A stretch of 64,000 nt of DNA from Pseudomonas putida (GTDB taxonomy: Bacteria > Pseudomonadota > Gammaproteobacteria > Pseudomonadales > Pseudomonadaceae), in NCBI RefSeq assembly GCF_003228315.1, contig NZ_CP029693.1, positions 3,542,001 through 3,606,000 of the forward strand. Reading direction: 5' to 3'. The notes under the pieces were generated by a model. The model worked only from the letters and a program-made list of their open reading frames with translations, did no database searches and was not told where the DNA came from. Shown piece by piece: positions 36,420 through 50,709 of the stretch. A program made the translations under genes and the position numbers. How positions within the stretch are numbered: the first letter of the stretch is position 1; every line of letters begins with the position of its first letter.

Positions 36420-37118
36420 ATGAACAAGTCCTTGCTCGGCGCCTCGCTGATAGCCCTCGCGCTCGCAGCCCCGCTCGCCCATGCCCACGAAGCCGGCGAT
36501 ATCCTCCTGCGTGCCGGCGCCATCACCGTCGACCCCAATACCGACAGCTCCACCGTCAAGGTCGATCAGGGTCCATTGAGCGGTGCCGACCTGGGTGGCA
36601 AGGCGACGCTGAGCAGCGACACGCAACTGGGCCTGAACTTCGCCTACATGATCACCGATCACGTGGGCATCGAATTGCTCGCGGCCACGCCGTTCGAACA
36701 TGACGTGAAACTCAAGGGCACCGCCCTGAGCGCGGCCAACGGCAAGCTCGGCAGCTTCAAGCAACTGCCGCCGACTTTGAGCCTGGTGTACTACCCGCTC
36801 AATCCCAAGTTCGCGTTCCAGCCCTATGTCGGTGCGGGCGTGAACTACACCTGGATGTACGACGAACACCTGAGCAGCGACGCGCGCGCCAACGGTTTCA
36901 GCAACTTCAACACCAAGAATTCCTGGGGCATGGCCTGGCAGGTCGGTGCCGACTACATGCTGACCGACAACATCCTGGTCAACGCCCAGTTGCGCTACAT
37001 CGACATCGATACCCGCGCGACCGTGGAAAACAACGCCGTCGCACCGGGTACACGGGCACGGGTGAACGTGGATGCCGATCCGTTCGTCTACATGGTGGGT
37101 GTGGGCTACAAGTTCTGA
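36420..37118 (+). CDS. oprG: OmpW-family outer-membrane porin OprG
   Basis: The 232-residue outer-membrane protein belongs to the OmpW/OprG family of eight-stranded barrels that pass small hydrophobic or amphipathic compounds. A signal peptide (1-22, LAHA-H) precedes AGDILLRAGAITVDPNT. The remaining strands end in the C-terminal VGVGYKF, with terminal Phe recognised by the BAM machinery. LPPTLSLVYYP and FQPYVGAGVNYT are family motifs. A candidate ANR box lies upstream and a strong hairpin terminator downstream, so it is a single transcript. Confidence 0.95.
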   Translation: MNKSLLGASLIALALAAPLAHAHEAGDILLRAGAITVDPNTDSSTVKVDQGPLSGADLGGKATLSSDTQLGLNFAYMITDHVGIELLAATPFEHDVKLKGTALSAANGKLGSFKQLPPTLSLVYYPLNPKFAFQPYVGAGVNYTWMYDEHLSSDARANGFSNFNTKNSWGMAWQVGADYMLTDNILVNAQLRYIDIDTRATVENNAVAPGTRARVNVDADPFVYMVGVGYKF

Positions 37119-37150
37119 AAATCGTTCACGTGGTGGGAACGAGCTGTAAA

Positions 37151-37177
37151 AAAAGGCGCCTGATGGGCGCCTTTTTC
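37151..37177 (+). terminator. intrinsic terminator of oprG
   Basis: AAAAGGCGCC at 37151-37160 pairs with GGCGCCTTTT at 37166-37175 around a five-base loop, followed by more T. It lies 32 bases after the oprG stop. Confidence 0.85.
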
Positions 37178-37191
37178 TATGATTTTTTTCT

Positions 37192-37290
37192 GTAGGAGCG
37201 AGCCTGCTCGCGATGGTCGTCAACGATGACGCGTTAAACCTGATGCCCCGCGGCGCCCATGGCTTCTTCGCGAGCAGGCTCGCTCCTACA
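37192..37290. repeat. REPIN after oprG
   Basis: GTAGGAGCGAGCCTGCTCGCGAT and its inverted copy around a 52-base spacer beginning GATGGTCGTCAACGATGACGCG, related to those at 32370 and 33559 and, in reverse, at 15733. Confidence 0.9.
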
Positions 37291-37301
37291 GTTTTACGGC
37301 T

Positions 37302-38198
37302 CTACGGTTTGACGTCGCCCTTGCGGTAAAAGCGGTCCAGCAACCCCGGCAGGGCCGCACGCCAGGCGCGGGGCTTGATACCGAAGGTGTGGAGGATTTT
37401 CTTGCAGGCCAGCACCGCATGCTGCGGCTCCTCGGCAGCGTCCTCGCGCGCGGCGTGAGCCTGCGCGGTAGGCGCTTCGATCGCCAGTGGATGCAAGGCC
37501 CGCGCTTCCGTGAGGATCGCCTGTCCCAGGGCCAAAGGCGTGGTCGCCTCGTGCCCGGCATAGTGATAGGTGCCCCACAACGGCGCCGCGCAGTCGAGTT
37601 GCTTGAGCACCGAGATGATCACCCGGGCCGCGTCGTCTACCGGTGTCGGATTGCCTCGACGATCATCAGCCAGCAACAACTCTTCCGGGCTTTCGGCCCG
37701 GCCGAGGAAACGCCCCAGGGTACCGTCGGGGCTGTCATCGAGCAGCCAGCCGAAACGCAACAGCACATGTTGCGGACAGGTGGCACGCACGCTCTGCTCG
37801 ATCCGCCACAACGCCTGGCCGCGCAGGCCCAGGGGCACCGGTTCGTCTTTTTCGCTATAGGCCGTGGCGCGGGAGCCGTCGAATACCCGATAGCTCGAAG
37901 GCTGCAACAGAACGATGTTGTGATGCTGGCACAGCTCGGCCAGACGCTCGATCGCCCGCTCCTGCCCGGCCAGACGCTGCTCGCTGACCGCTTCGGCCTG
38001 GAACCAGTCGAAGTAGTAGGCAAGGTTGATCAACGCGTCCGGGCGGGTGTCGTCGAGCAGTTGCGTCAGGCTCGCGGCATCCCAGCCGTCTTCTGGTGGG
38101 CGGGGGGCGAGGAAACCGATGTCTTCCTCCGCACCGAGGCGAATCAGCGCCTGCCCAAGGGCATTTCCGCCGCCCAGTAACATAAGGCGCATTCGCAT
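37302..38198 (-). CDS. RmlD-type sugar-nucleotide reductase-like protein
   Basis: This 298-residue protein is of the extended short-chain dehydrogenase type, closest in outline to dTDP-4-dehydrorhamnose reductase (RmlD). The nucleotide-binding motif reads LGGGNALGQALI, followed by DALINLAYY, LLQPSSYRVFDGS for the Ser/Tyr catalytic strand, and GNPTPVDDAARVI. The usual YxxxK is degenerate (the segment after SSYRVF reads AYSEKDEPVPLGLRGQALWRIE), so activity may differ. An ATG two codons downstream (38192) is an alternative start. It occurs at the same place in other Pseudomonas. Confidence 0.85.
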   Translation of the reverse strand: MRMRLMLLGGGNALGQALIRLGAEEDIGFLAPRPPEDGWDAASLTQLLDDTRPDALINLAYYFDWFQAEAVSEQRLAGQERAIERLAELCQHHNIVLLQPSSYRVFDGSRATAYSEKDEPVPLGLRGQALWRIEQSVRATCPQHVLLRFGWLLDDSPDGTLGRFLGRAESPEELLLADDRRGNPTPVDDAARVIISVLKQLDCAAPLWGTYHYAGHEATTPLALGQAILTEARALHPLAIEAPTAQAHAAREDAAEEPQHAVLACKKILHTFGIKPRAWRAALPGLLDRFYRKGDVKP

Positions 38199-38506
38199 AA
38201 AGTCAGCAGGCCCAGTCTGATTGGAACAATGGTTTTATCAACAGCGCCTGTAGGCGTTGTCGTCGATAGATGCAGGATCGTTGCATTTTGCGGGTTTAGT
38301 GCGCAACCGTCATCCGTAAAGTGTAGATACCTGAGTGCTGCGGCGCCCGTACGGGCCCCATCGCGAGCAGGCTCGCTCCTACAGTAGGTCGGTGTACACA
38401 CATCCATTGTAGGAGCGAGCCTGCTCGCGATGAGGCCCTGAAGGCCGCAATAGATCCCCCCCAGCGGTACTTGCATCTTCCCGCCCCCAACCGCATAACT
38501 GACCCC
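38199..38506. other. 308-base intergenic region before lhr
   Basis: This gap holds the REPIN at 38360-38431 and the presumed promoters of the divergent genes on each side. I see no convincing small reading frame, RNA or further repeat in it. Confidence 0.6.
38360..38431. repeat. REPIN before lhr
   Basis: ATCGCGAGCAGGCTCGCTCCTAC and its inverted copy around a spacer containing GTGTACAC; the REPIN at 42831 on the other side of lhr has the same orientation and the same GTGTACAC core. Confidence 0.9.
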
Positions 38507-42811
<4,305 letters not shown>

Positions 42812-42830
42812 TGTTGACCGGACCGACCCC

Positions 42831-42901
42831 ATCGCGAGCAGGCTCGCTCCTACAATGGAATGTGTACACCGCTCCCCTGTAGGAGCGAGCCTGCTCGCGA
42901 T
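42831..42901. repeat. REPIN between lhr and the mscS-family gene
   Basis: ATCGCGAGCAGGCTCGCTCCTAC and its inverted copy around a spacer with TGTGTACACC. It separates two convergent genes. Confidence 0.9.
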
Positions 42902-42922
42902 GAGGCCAGCCCAGGCAACAAA

Positions 42923-45043
42923 TTACTGAGGCCGCAACCGATCCGGCATCAACACCGCCGAATGCTCCACCTCTACCCCGTCCTCCATCACCGGCTCCGC
43001 CTGCCTGGGCATCAAAACCTGCTGTGGATAAGTCTGCGCGAAATGCACCCACGGGCTGTTATCCACAAGCTTTTTCAAACGCTGATTGAACGCCCGGCTC
43101 ACCGCATATTGCCCACCCGATACCGTGCGGAACTGCGCCGTCAGCACCACGCCATTAAGGTCCATCTTGTCCACGCCGAACACATCCAGTGGCCCTTGCA
43201 GGTTGTACTTGAGGAACGGATCGCTGCTGATCGAATGCCCGGCCTCGCGGATCAGTTCGATGGCCTTGTCGACATCGGTGTCGTAGGTGAACTGCACCGA
43301 AAAGAACGCATAGGCAAATTGCCGGGACTGGTTGGTCACCGCCTTGATCTGACCGAACGGCACCGAGTGCACGAACCCCTTGCCGTCGCGCAGGCGCAGG
43401 GTGCGGATGGTCAGGCCTTCGACGGTGCCGGCGTGCCCGGAGTCGAGCACCACCCAGTCGCCGATGGACAGGGTGTCTTCGATGATGATGAACAGGCCGG
43501 TGATCACGTCCTGCACCAGTTGCTGTGAACCGAAACCGATTGCCAGCCCAATCACTCCGGCACCGGCCAGGAACGGTGCGACATTGATCCCCAGGTTGGC
43601 CATGGTGGTGATGGCGCAGATCACCACCAGAATGATTTTGATCGCGTTGCGCAACAGCGGCAGGATGGTTTTGACCCGGGTGCTGGGCTGGCGCGCCGAG
43701 CGCTTGTTGACCGGCGGTTTCAGGGCTTCCTGGATCGCGGTGTCGAGCACCACCCAGACCATCCAGGTCGCCAGGAAAATCAGGCCGATATGGCTCAGTG
43801 AATCGCTGATCGCCCGGCCGACCGAGTTGGTCACTGCAAACTCGAACAACGACACGCCCCAGATGCGCCCGAGGATGTCGATGAACACAATGGCCATGGC
43901 GATGCGCAGCAAGGCATGGGACAGGTTCAGGAAGCGTTCCTTATAGGCACTGCTGCGCCGCACTTCTGCTTCGTTGCGCGACTTGAACAGGTGATGCAGC
44001 GTGGTGCTCAGGAACACTGTGGCAATCAACAAAATCGTGGTGAACAGCGCACTGCGCAGCACCTGCTGGTTGTCATCGCTGACGCTGATCAGGTTGATCA
44101 CCGAGACCAGCACCATCAACAGGATCGGCCAATACCAGAGCCCGGAAAAAATCCGCAGGGTTTCGCGCAACGCTGGCTGCGATCGGCGCTGAGCCAGCGG
44201 TAAGATCCGGATCACCTGGCCCACGGGCCGGCGCATGCGAAACACCAGCAGCCCGAAGGAAATCGTTGCCGCCAGACCGGTGAACACCGCAATGCTGCTG
44301 GTGAGATTGCTACCCAGTTGGTGCGCGATCTGCGGGCTGGTCAGGGCATCGCTCAGGGCCACCAGAAAGCCAATGACGAACAGCGGTCGCGGGCTGTCCT
44401 GGCGAATGATCCGCACCGCCCTGCGCTTGTGACCGGCGTTGAACAGCACCACCAGCGACATCACCAGTGACGCGGCGAACAATCCGCTGCTGGTGGCATA
44501 GGCCAGGCACAGCGCCAGCGCCCGCCCTGCCGACATGGGTAACAGGTGACTGGCATACAGGGTCAGCGGCAGGCTGACCACCGCCGGAATGCTGTAGGGC
44601 AATACATAGCCCAGCAATGCCTGGCCGCGCTCGCGACTGAGCAGCAGGCGATGCCGGCACAGGCGTTCGGCCAAAGATTTGCCGAACATCCAGAGCAGGC
44701 CGAAGACGCCCGCCCACACCGCGGTCAGCAGCAGGAAATCCCCGGACACGCTCCAGGCCGAACGGGCTGAGGGTCGATTGACCAGTTGATCGACTTCATC
44801 GGCCGCGCGATCGGCACGCAAGCGCCAGGCGTCGACCAGGTTTTCGTTGAGATCGAGTTTGTCCTGCACCTCATCGAGGCTCGAACTGATGGCGCCCAGC
44901 AATCCGCCTTCCACCAGCGGCTGCGGGTGCGCCGGCGGTGTCGCGGCGGCGGCCGGTACGCCCGGAATCGTCGCGGCCTCCAGTTCCTCGCTGCCCAGAA
45001 ACAGCAGCGCCCCCAGCAATATCGCGGTCTTGAACTTGATCAA
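42923..45043 (-). CDS. MscS-family mechanosensitive channel, YbiO-like
   Basis: The 706-residue protein has a signal peptide, a short periplasmic helical part and about ten transmembrane helices ending in the MscS core. The pore-lining helix region reads NVAPFLAGAGVIGLAIGFGSQQLVQDVITG and the beta domain follows with EDTLSIGDWVVLDSGHAGTVEGLTIRTLRLR. Length and layout resemble E. coli YbiO (about 740). It probably opens under hypo-osmotic membrane tension. The start is TTG at 45043, about ten bases after GGGAG; no in-frame ATG lies near. Confidence 0.93.
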   Translation of the reverse strand: MIKFKTAILLGALLFLGSEELEAATIPGVPAAAATPPAHPQPLVEGGLLGAISSSLDEVQDKLDLNENLVDAWRLRADRAADEVDQLVNRPSARSAWSVSGDFLLLTAVWAGVFGLLWMFGKSLAERLCRHRLLLSRERGQALLGYVLPYSIPAVVSLPLTLYASHLLPMSAGRALALCLAYATSSGLFAASLVMSLVVLFNAGHKRRAVRIIRQDSPRPLFVIGFLVALSDALTSPQIAHQLGSNLTSSIAVFTGLAATISFGLLVFRMRRPVGQVIRILPLAQRRSQPALRETLRIFSGLWYWPILLMVLVSVINLISVSDDNQQVLRSALFTTILLIATVFLSTTLHHLFKSRNEAEVRRSSAYKERFLNLSHALLRIAMAIVFIDILGRIWGVSLFEFAVTNSVGRAISDSLSHIGLIFLATWMVWVVLDTAIQEALKPPVNKRSARQPSTRVKTILPLLRNAIKIILVVICAITTMANLGINVAPFLAGAGVIGLAIGFGSQQLVQDVITGLFIIIEDTLSIGDWVVLDSGHAGTVEGLTIRTLRLRDGKGFVHSVPFGQIKAVTNQSRQFAYAFFSVQFTYDTDVDKAIELIREAGHSISSDPFLKYNLQGPLDVFGVDKMDLNGVVLTAQFRTVSGGQYAVSRAFNQRLKKLVDNSPWVHFAQTYPQQVLMPRQAEPVMEDGVEVEHSAVLMPDRLRPQ

Positions 45044-45209
45044 AGCACGCGCTCCCTATGGATGAGCCTGTAAGGAACTGATCGGGAAATGGCCGGCAAG
45101 TTCGATCCTTGCGTTCCAGGCAAATATCAAATGCCTGTCCCTGTATTTTTCGGCACAACCCAAACCCTGACACTGCGCTCCATCGAATCAACCCACCGGA
45201 GTTGCAGCC

Positions 45210-46412
45210 ATGCCCATTGCCTTGCTCGCGCTGACCCTCAGCGCCTTTGCCATCGGGACGACCGAGTTCGTCATCGTTGGCCTGTTACCCACCATCGGTG
45301 CCGACCTCGGGGTCAGTCTGCCGTCCGCCGGCCTGTTGGTCAGCCTGTATGCCTTGGGTGTCGCCGTCGGCGCACCGGTGCTGACCGCCCTGACCGGCAA
45401 GGTCCCGCGCAAACTGCTGTTGTTATCGCTGATGGTGCTGTTCACCCTCGGCAACCTGCTGGCCTGGAAAGCCCCCGGCTACGAGTCGCTGATCCTGGCG
45501 CGCATCGTGACCGGCCTGGCCCACGGCGTGTTTTTCTCGATCGGTTCGACCATCGCCACCAGTCTAGTGCCCAAGGAAAAAGCCGCCAGCGCGATCGCCA
45601 TCATGTTCACCGGCCTGACCGTGGCGCTGGTGACGGGCGTACCGCTGGGCACTTTCATCGGTCAGCACTTCGGCTGGCGTGAAACCTTCCTCGCCGTGTC
45701 GGCATTGGGCGTGATCGCCTTTGTCGGCAGCCTGCTCTTTGTGCCGAAAAACATCGCCCACAGCAAACCCGCGTCGCTGTTGCAGCAACTGCAGGTGCTC
45801 AAGCAACCCCGGCTGTTGCTGGTGTACGCCATGACCGCCATCGGTTACGGCGGCTCGTTCATCGCCTTCACCTTCCTGGCGCCGATCCTTCAGGACCTCT
45901 CGGGCTTCAGCGCCGGCACGGTCAGCCTGGTGCTACTGGTGTATGGCGTCTCGGTCGCGGTGGGCAACATCTGGGGCGGCAAACTGGCTGACAAGCGCGG
46001 CCCGATCAGCGCCCTGAAAATCATCTTCGCCCTGCTCGCCGCCGTGCTGTTCGCACTGACCTTCACCGCCGGCAACCCGTGGCTGGCACTGGCCACCGTA
46101 CTGGTCTGGGGCGCCGTGGCGTTCGGCAACGTGCCGGGGCTGCAGGTGTATGTGGTGCGCCAGGCAGAGCATCACACCCCTCATGCGGTGGATGTAGCCT
46201 CGGGCCTGAACATTGCCGCGTTCAACCTCGGGATTGCCGGTGGTGCCTGGGGTGGTGGCTTGATCGTGGCGCACATGGGCTTGATCCATACCGCGTGGAT
46301 CGGTGGGCTGGTGGTGTTGGTGGCGCTGGCGTTGACGGCGTGGAGTGGGCGGTTGGATCGGTTGGGGCCGGTGTATGCCGAATCCTCGACTCGCGTAGTC
46401 GCCAGTCACTGA
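45210..46412 (+). CDS. MFS exporter, AraJ/PbuE-like
   Basis: The 400-residue membrane protein is a 12-helix major facilitator of the DHA1 drug/sugar efflux type. ALTLSAFAIGTTEFVIVGLLPTI in helix 1 is diagnostic of the AraJ/YdhP group, followed by a weak motif A (TGKVPRKLLLL) and GLTVALVTGVPLGTFIG in helix 5. The substrate is not known; relatives export purines, arabinosides or sugars. It is a single gene between the mscS-family gene and a REPIN. Confidence 0.9.
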   Translation: MPIALLALTLSAFAIGTTEFVIVGLLPTIGADLGVSLPSAGLLVSLYALGVAVGAPVLTALTGKVPRKLLLLSLMVLFTLGNLLAWKAPGYESLILARIVTGLAHGVFFSIGSTIATSLVPKEKAASAIAIMFTGLTVALVTGVPLGTFIGQHFGWRETFLAVSALGVIAFVGSLLFVPKNIAHSKPASLLQQLQVLKQPRLLLVYAMTAIGYGGSFIAFTFLAPILQDLSGFSAGTVSLVLLVYGVSVAVGNIWGGKLADKRGPISALKIIFALLAAVLFALTFTAGNPWLALATVLVWGAVAFGNVPGLQVYVVRQAEHHTPHAVDVASGLNIAAFNLGIAGGAWGGGLIVAHMGLIHTAWIGGLVVLVALALTAWSGRLDRLGPVYAESSTRVVASH

Positions 46413-46422
46413 TACCCCCACT

Positions 46423-46510
46423 GTAGGAGCGAGCCTGCTCGCGAAGACGGCTGCACATTCAACATTGATGTGACTGAAACTCCGCTTTCGCGAGCAGGCT
46501 CGCTCCTACA
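46423..46510. repeat. REPIN after the MFS gene
   Basis: GTAGGAGCGAGCCTGCTCGCGA and its inverted copy around a 42-base spacer. The spacer is similar in length to those at 19063 and 23172 and shares part of the ...ACTCCGC end. Confidence 0.9.
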
Positions 46511-46611
46511 GGGGATTTGTGCTTTCAGGTTTTACCGTCCGTAGCCCCGCCGAAACTTTCGTCGCCACCCCACAGTCAGCAAAAGAATGGGGCACTCGGA
46601 CGGGAGGCGAC

Positions 46612-47538
46612 ATGGCGGCGATTCATATCGGTATTTCAGGTTGGCGCTACACGCCCTGGCGGGGGAATTTCTACCCAAAGGGGTTGCCCCAGAGACGCGA
46701 GTTGCAGTTCGCGTCGCGGGCCGTCAACAGCATCGAAATCAACGGATCGTTCTACGCCCTGCAACGCCCGGCACGCTACGCCCAGTGGTACGCCGAAACC
46801 CCGAAACACTTCGTCTTCAGCGTCAAGGCTCCGCGCTTCATCACCCACGTCAAACGTCTGCGCGATGTCCATAAACCCCTGGCGAATTTCTTTGCCTCCG
46901 GGCTCCTGGAGCTTCGGGAAAAGCTCGGCCCGATCCTCTGGCAATTCCCGCCCAACTTCAAATTCGACGCCGAACTGTTCGAGTCTTTCCTTGAACAATT
47001 GCCCGACGATACTGAGCAAGCCGCCGCCCTCGCCCGTCAGCACGACTCACACCTGCACGGCCCTGCCAGCCTGCGCGCGTACAAGAAAAAACCCGTGCGC
47101 CACGCCGTGGAAATCCGCCACGACAGCTTCATCGATCCGGCGTTTGTCCGCCTGCTCAAACGCTACAACACCGCACTGGTGATCGCCGACACCGCAGGGA
47201 AATGGCCGTATCGCGAAGACATCACCGCCGACTTCGTCTACCTGCGCCTGCACGGCGCCGAAGAACTCTACGCCAGCGGTTACACCACCCAGGCCCTGCG
47301 GCACTGGGCCGAGCGGATCGAGGCCTGGCACGAGGGACGGCAACCCGGTGATCCGCACCTGATCGCACCCCGGCAGAAAGCCCGTGTGCGTAAATCCCGC
47401 GAAGTGTTCTGCTATTTCGATAACGACGTGAAAGTTCGTGCGCCCTTCGATGCACGTCGCCTGCTGGAGCGTTTCAATCTGCACCGCCATCTGGCGACCG
47501 CCCCCGGAGAGCCCGTCGCCGAAGGAGTGCTGCCATGA
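46612..47538 (+). CDS. DUF72/YecE-family protein
   Basis: The 308-residue cytoplasmic protein belongs to DUF72, a TIM-barrel-like family of unknown function. I start it at ATG 46612, five bases after [64 protein letters not shown] and DFVYLRLHG are typical. It overlaps the ybhP-type gene by ATGA and so appears to be first gene of an operon with ybhP-clsB-ybhN. Confidence 0.92.
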   Translation: MAAIHIGISGWRYTPWRGNFYPKGLPQRRELQFASRAVNSIEINGSFYALQRPARYAQWYAETPKHFVFSVKAPRFITHVKRLRDVHKPLANFFASGLLELREKLGPILWQFPPNFKFDAELFESFLEQLPDDTEQAAALARQHDSHLHGPASLRAYKKKPVRHAVEIRHDSFIDPAFVRLLKRYNTALVIADTAGKWPYREDITADFVYLRLHGAEELYASGYTTQALRHWAERIEAWHEGRQPGDPHLIAPRQKARVRKSREVFCYFDNDVKVRAPFDARRLLERFNLHRHLATAPGEPVAEGVLP

Positions 47539-48332
47539 GCATTCGCGAACCGGTCGGCGTCACCGACGAGCAAGCGACCATTGCAACCACGGTGCATCGC
47601 TTCACGGTGCTGACGGTCAATACCCACAAGGGTTTCACCGCGCTCAACCGGCGCTTCATCCTGCCGGAACTGCGCGAGGCGGTGCGCAGTGTCTCGGCCG
47701 ATGTGGTGTTTTTGCAGGAAGTCCACGGTACCCACGAACAGCACCCCAAGCGTTACGACAATTGGCCGGCAATGCCGCAATACGAATTCCTCGCCGACAC
47801 CCTGTGGCCGCAGTTCGCCTATGGGCGCAACGCGGTTTATCCGGCCGGCGATCACGGCAACGCGCTGCTGTCGAAATTCCAGATCGTGCGTCACGACAAC
47901 CTCGATGTGTCCATCAGCGGCCATGAAAACCGAGGCCTTTTGCACTGCGTGTTGCGCATGCCCGGCGATGGTCCGCAAGTGCACGCGATTTGTGTCCATC
48001 TGGGCCTGCGTGAAACCCATCGCACCGAACAACTGCGACTGCTCGCCCGCCGCCTGGAAGAGTTGCCGGACGATGTGCCGGTGATTGTCGCCGGGGACTT
48101 CAACGACTGGCGCCAGCGCGCCGACGCTCTGCTCAACCCCAGCGGTTTGCGCGAAGTATTCGCCGAACACCACGGCAAGCCGGCGCGCAGCTTTCCGGCT
48201 CGGCTGCCGGCGTTGCGCCTGGACCGCATCTACGTACGCAACCTCAAGGCCAGCCTGCCGCAGGTGCTGACGTCTCGCCCCTGGTCACACCTTTCAGACC
48301 ACGCCCCGCTGTCGGTGGAGATCGAACTATGA
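47535..48332 (+). CDS. ybhP: YbhP-type endonuclease/exonuclease/phosphatase-family protein
   Basis: The 265-residue protein has the EEP fold of metal-dependent phosphohydrolases: TVNTHKGF (Asn metal ligand), FLQEVHG (catalytic Glu), [22 protein letters not shown] (Asp and Asn) and the final [10 protein letters not shown] (Asp-His). E. coli ybhP also lies directly before clsB and ybhN, so a role in phospholipid metabolism is likely. It overlaps genes on both sides by ATGA. Confidence 0.92.
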   Translation: MSIREPVGVTDEQATIATTVHRFTVLTVNTHKGFTALNRRFILPELREAVRSVSADVVFLQEVHGTHEQHPKRYDNWPAMPQYEFLADTLWPQFAYGRNAVYPAGDHGNALLSKFQIVRHDNLDVSISGHENRGLLHCVLRMPGDGPQVHAICVHLGLRETHRTEQLRLLARRLEELPDDVPVIVAGDFNDWRQRADALLNPSGLREVFAEHHGKPARSFPARLPALRLDRIYVRNLKASLPQVLTSRPWSHLSDHAPLSVEIEL

Positions 48333-49621
48333 GCAGCTCGCCGATGGAAAAAATCAACGTTGAACAGATTGCCGCACCGCCTATGGACGAACCCGCGGCG
48401 GTGGACGTCGAGTACCGCTGGCAAGGCAACAATCGCGTCGAACTGCTGGAAAACGGCGAAGCCTATTTCCCCAGGGTGTTCGAGGCGATGCGCCAGGCCA
48501 GGACCGAGATCCTGCTGGAAACCTTCATCGTGTTCGAGGACAAGGTCGGCGAAGAGCTGAAAACCGTGCTGATCGAAGCGGCGCAACGAGGCGTGCGCGT
48601 CACCGCCAGCTTCGACGGTTTCGGCTGCGGCGAGCTGAGCACCGGCTACCTCACCGCGCTCAGCGGCGCCGGCGTGCATTTGCAGATGTTCGACCCGGCA
48701 CCGAAGCGTCTGGGTGTGCGTACCAACTGGTTCCGCCGCCTGCATCGCAAGATCGTGGTGGTGGACGGGAGCATCGCTTTCGTCGGCGGGATCAACTTCT
48801 CCGGCGATCATCTGGCCGACTTCGGCCCCGAGGCCAAGCAGGACTATTCGGTGGAAATCCAGGGCCCGGCCGTCGCCGACATCCATCACTTCGCCCTGCT
48901 GCAATGCGGCCGTCCCGCACGTGCCAAATATTGGTGGCAGCGGCGACGCCAGCGGCGCTCGGAACTGGTGATCAATGATCATGACGGTCAGGTGCGGTTG
49001 GTCTATCGCGATAACAACGAGCACTCGACCGACATCGAAGAGATTTACCGCCAGGTCTTGCGCACGGCGCAACGGCGGGTGGTGATCGCCAACGCCTATT
49101 TCTTCCCCGGCTATCGACTGTTGCGCGAGATCCGTAACGCGGCCCGACGGGGCGTCGATGTGCGCCTGATCCTGCAAGGCCAGCCCGACATGCTGGTGGC
49201 CAAGCTGGCGGCGCGCATGACCTACGACTACCTGCTCAAGTCCGGGGTGAAGATCTACGAATATTGCGATCGCCCGCTGCACGGCAAGGTCGCGCTGGTG
49301 GACGAAGACTGGAGCACGGTGGGCTCGAGCAACCTCGATCCGTTGAGCCTGTCGATGAACCTTGAGGCCAACGTGCTGATCCGTGACCGCACGTTCAATC
49401 GTGAGCTGTTCGAGCGGCTGGAAGAACTCACCGACAACCACTGCAAGCTCATGTCGGTGGACAAGGCGCCGCGCGGGCGAGTCTGGCACATGACCGTGGG
49501 CTTTCTGGTGTTCCACTTCCTGCGCCACTTCCCGGCCTGGGCCGGCTGGCTGCCGGCCCATAAACCGCGCCTGAAAGCCTACGCCTCACCGACCGGGAGC
49601 GATCCGCATGAGCCGCACTGA
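48329..49621 (+). CDS. clsB: cardiolipin synthase B
   Basis: The 430-residue enzyme is a phospholipase D-family cardiolipin synthase. Two HKD motifs are complete: HRKIVVVD at 139-146 and HGKVALVD at 318-325, each followed by the usual GG or GSSN. Position between ybhP and ybhN and lack of N-terminal membrane helices match ClsB rather than ClsA. It overlaps ybhP by ATGA and ybhN by 14 bases. Confidence 0.95.
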   Translation: MSSSPMEKINVEQIAAPPMDEPAAVDVEYRWQGNNRVELLENGEAYFPRVFEAMRQARTEILLETFIVFEDKVGEELKTVLIEAAQRGVRVTASFDGFGCGELSTGYLTALSGAGVHLQMFDPAPKRLGVRTNWFRRLHRKIVVVDGSIAFVGGINFSGDHLADFGPEAKQDYSVEIQGPAVADIHHFALLQCGRPARAKYWWQRRRQRRSELVINDHDGQVRLVYRDNNEHSTDIEEIYRQVLRTAQRRVVIANAYFFPGYRLLREIRNAARRGVDVRLILQGQPDMLVAKLAARMTYDYLLKSGVKIYEYCDRPLHGKVALVDEDWSTVGSSNLDPLSLSMNLEANVLIRDRTFNRELFERLEELTDNHCKLMSVDKAPRGRVWHMTVGFLVFHFLRHFPAWAGWLPAHKPRLKAYASPTGSDPHEPH

Positions 49622-50594
49622 CGTACAGCTGGCGACTCACGCCGAGCACCCGGCCAAGTCCCGTTTGAGCCGCTGGAAACGACCGCTGACGATGCTGTTT
49701 TTCCTGGCGATGATCGTGTTGTTGACGATGTTCGCCTCGCGCATCGAATGGGGTGAGGTGTTCGACACCCTGGCGGATTTCAAGGTGCGCACACTGTTCA
49801 TCGCCTCCGGCCTGACCCTGGTGAGTTTTCTGGTCTACGCCTGTTTCGACCTGATCGGCCGCACCTACATCCGCCAGGACCTGACGTGGAAGCAGATCCT
49901 GCCGGTGGGGATCATCAGCTACGCCTTCAATCTCAACCTGAGCGCCTGGGTCGGCGGAATCGCCATGCGTTATCGACTGTATTCGCGGCTCGGTGTGAGC
50001 AAGAGCAACATCGCGAAAATCCTCGGCCTGAGCCTGGCCACCAACTGGTTCGGCTACATGGTGATTGCCGGTGCGATCTTCAGCAGCGGCCTGGTGCGCA
50101 TGCCGCCGGGGTGGAAACTGAGCAGCGGCGCGTTGCAAGCGGTGGGGGTTTTGTTGTTGCTGGTGAGTGCGGGGTATCTGGCGGCCTGTCAATTTTCCAA
50201 ACGACGGGAATGGGCGATTCGCGGGGTGGAAATCAACCTGCCGTCGTTGCGCATGGCCATCCTGCAACTGGCACTCGGGGCGCTGAACTGGTCATTGATG
50301 GCGGCGGTGATCTTCACCCTGTTGCCGAGCAAACTCGATTACCCGTTGGTGCTGGGTGTGTTGTTGATCAGTGCCATCGCCGGGGTCATCACCCACATAC
50401 CGGCGGGGCTCGGGGTGCTGGAAGCGGTGTTCGTGGCCTTGCTGCAGCATGAGGTGTCGCGCGGGAGCCTGGTGGCGGGGTTGCTGGCTTATCGCGCGAT
50501 CTATTTTCTGCTGCCGCTGTTGATCACGCTGGTGATGTATTTGCTGGTGGAGGCCAAGGCCAAGTCGTTGCGGATCTCTAAGAAGCCCAAGTGA
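49608..50594 (+). CDS. ybhN: YbhN-type lysylphosphatidylglycerol synthase transmembrane protein
   Basis: The 328-residue inner-membrane protein belongs to the UPF0104/LPG-synthase transmembrane family. About eight hydrophobic helices are visible, starting at 27-45 and ending 300-318; PAGLGVLEAVFVALL and the NLNLSAWVGGIAMRYRLYSRLG segment are family-like. YbhN lacks the catalytic GNAT-like domain of true MprF enzymes, so it is probably a lipid-handling partner of ClsB. It starts 14 bases inside clsB. Confidence 0.92.
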   Translation: MSRTDVQLATHAEHPAKSRLSRWKRPLTMLFFLAMIVLLTMFASRIEWGEVFDTLADFKVRTLFIASGLTLVSFLVYACFDLIGRTYIRQDLTWKQILPVGIISYAFNLNLSAWVGGIAMRYRLYSRLGVSKSNIAKILGLSLATNWFGYMVIAGAIFSSGLVRMPPGWKLSSGALQAVGVLLLLVSAGYLAACQFSKRREWAIRGVEINLPSLRMAILQLALGALNWSLMAAVIFTLLPSKLDYPLVLGVLLISAIAGVITHIPAGLGVLEAVFVALLQHEVSRGSLVAGLLAYRAIYFLLPLLITLVMYLLVEAKAKSLRISKKPK

Positions 50595-50617
50595 TTTGCG
50601 GTGTTTTCAAGAATGCT

Positions 50618-50685
50618 ATCGCGGGCAAGCCTTGCTCCCACAGGATTTGTGTCGATCACTTGTGGGAGCAAGGCTTGCCCGCGAT
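50618..50685. repeat. REPIN, GCAAGGCTTGCCCGC class
   Basis: ATCGCGGGCAAGCCTTGCTCCCAC and its inverted copy around a 20-base spacer, between convergent ybhN and the hydrolase gene. Confidence 0.9.
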
Positions 50686-50709
50686 GGGGCCCGCAAGAAC
50701 CCCACAAGT

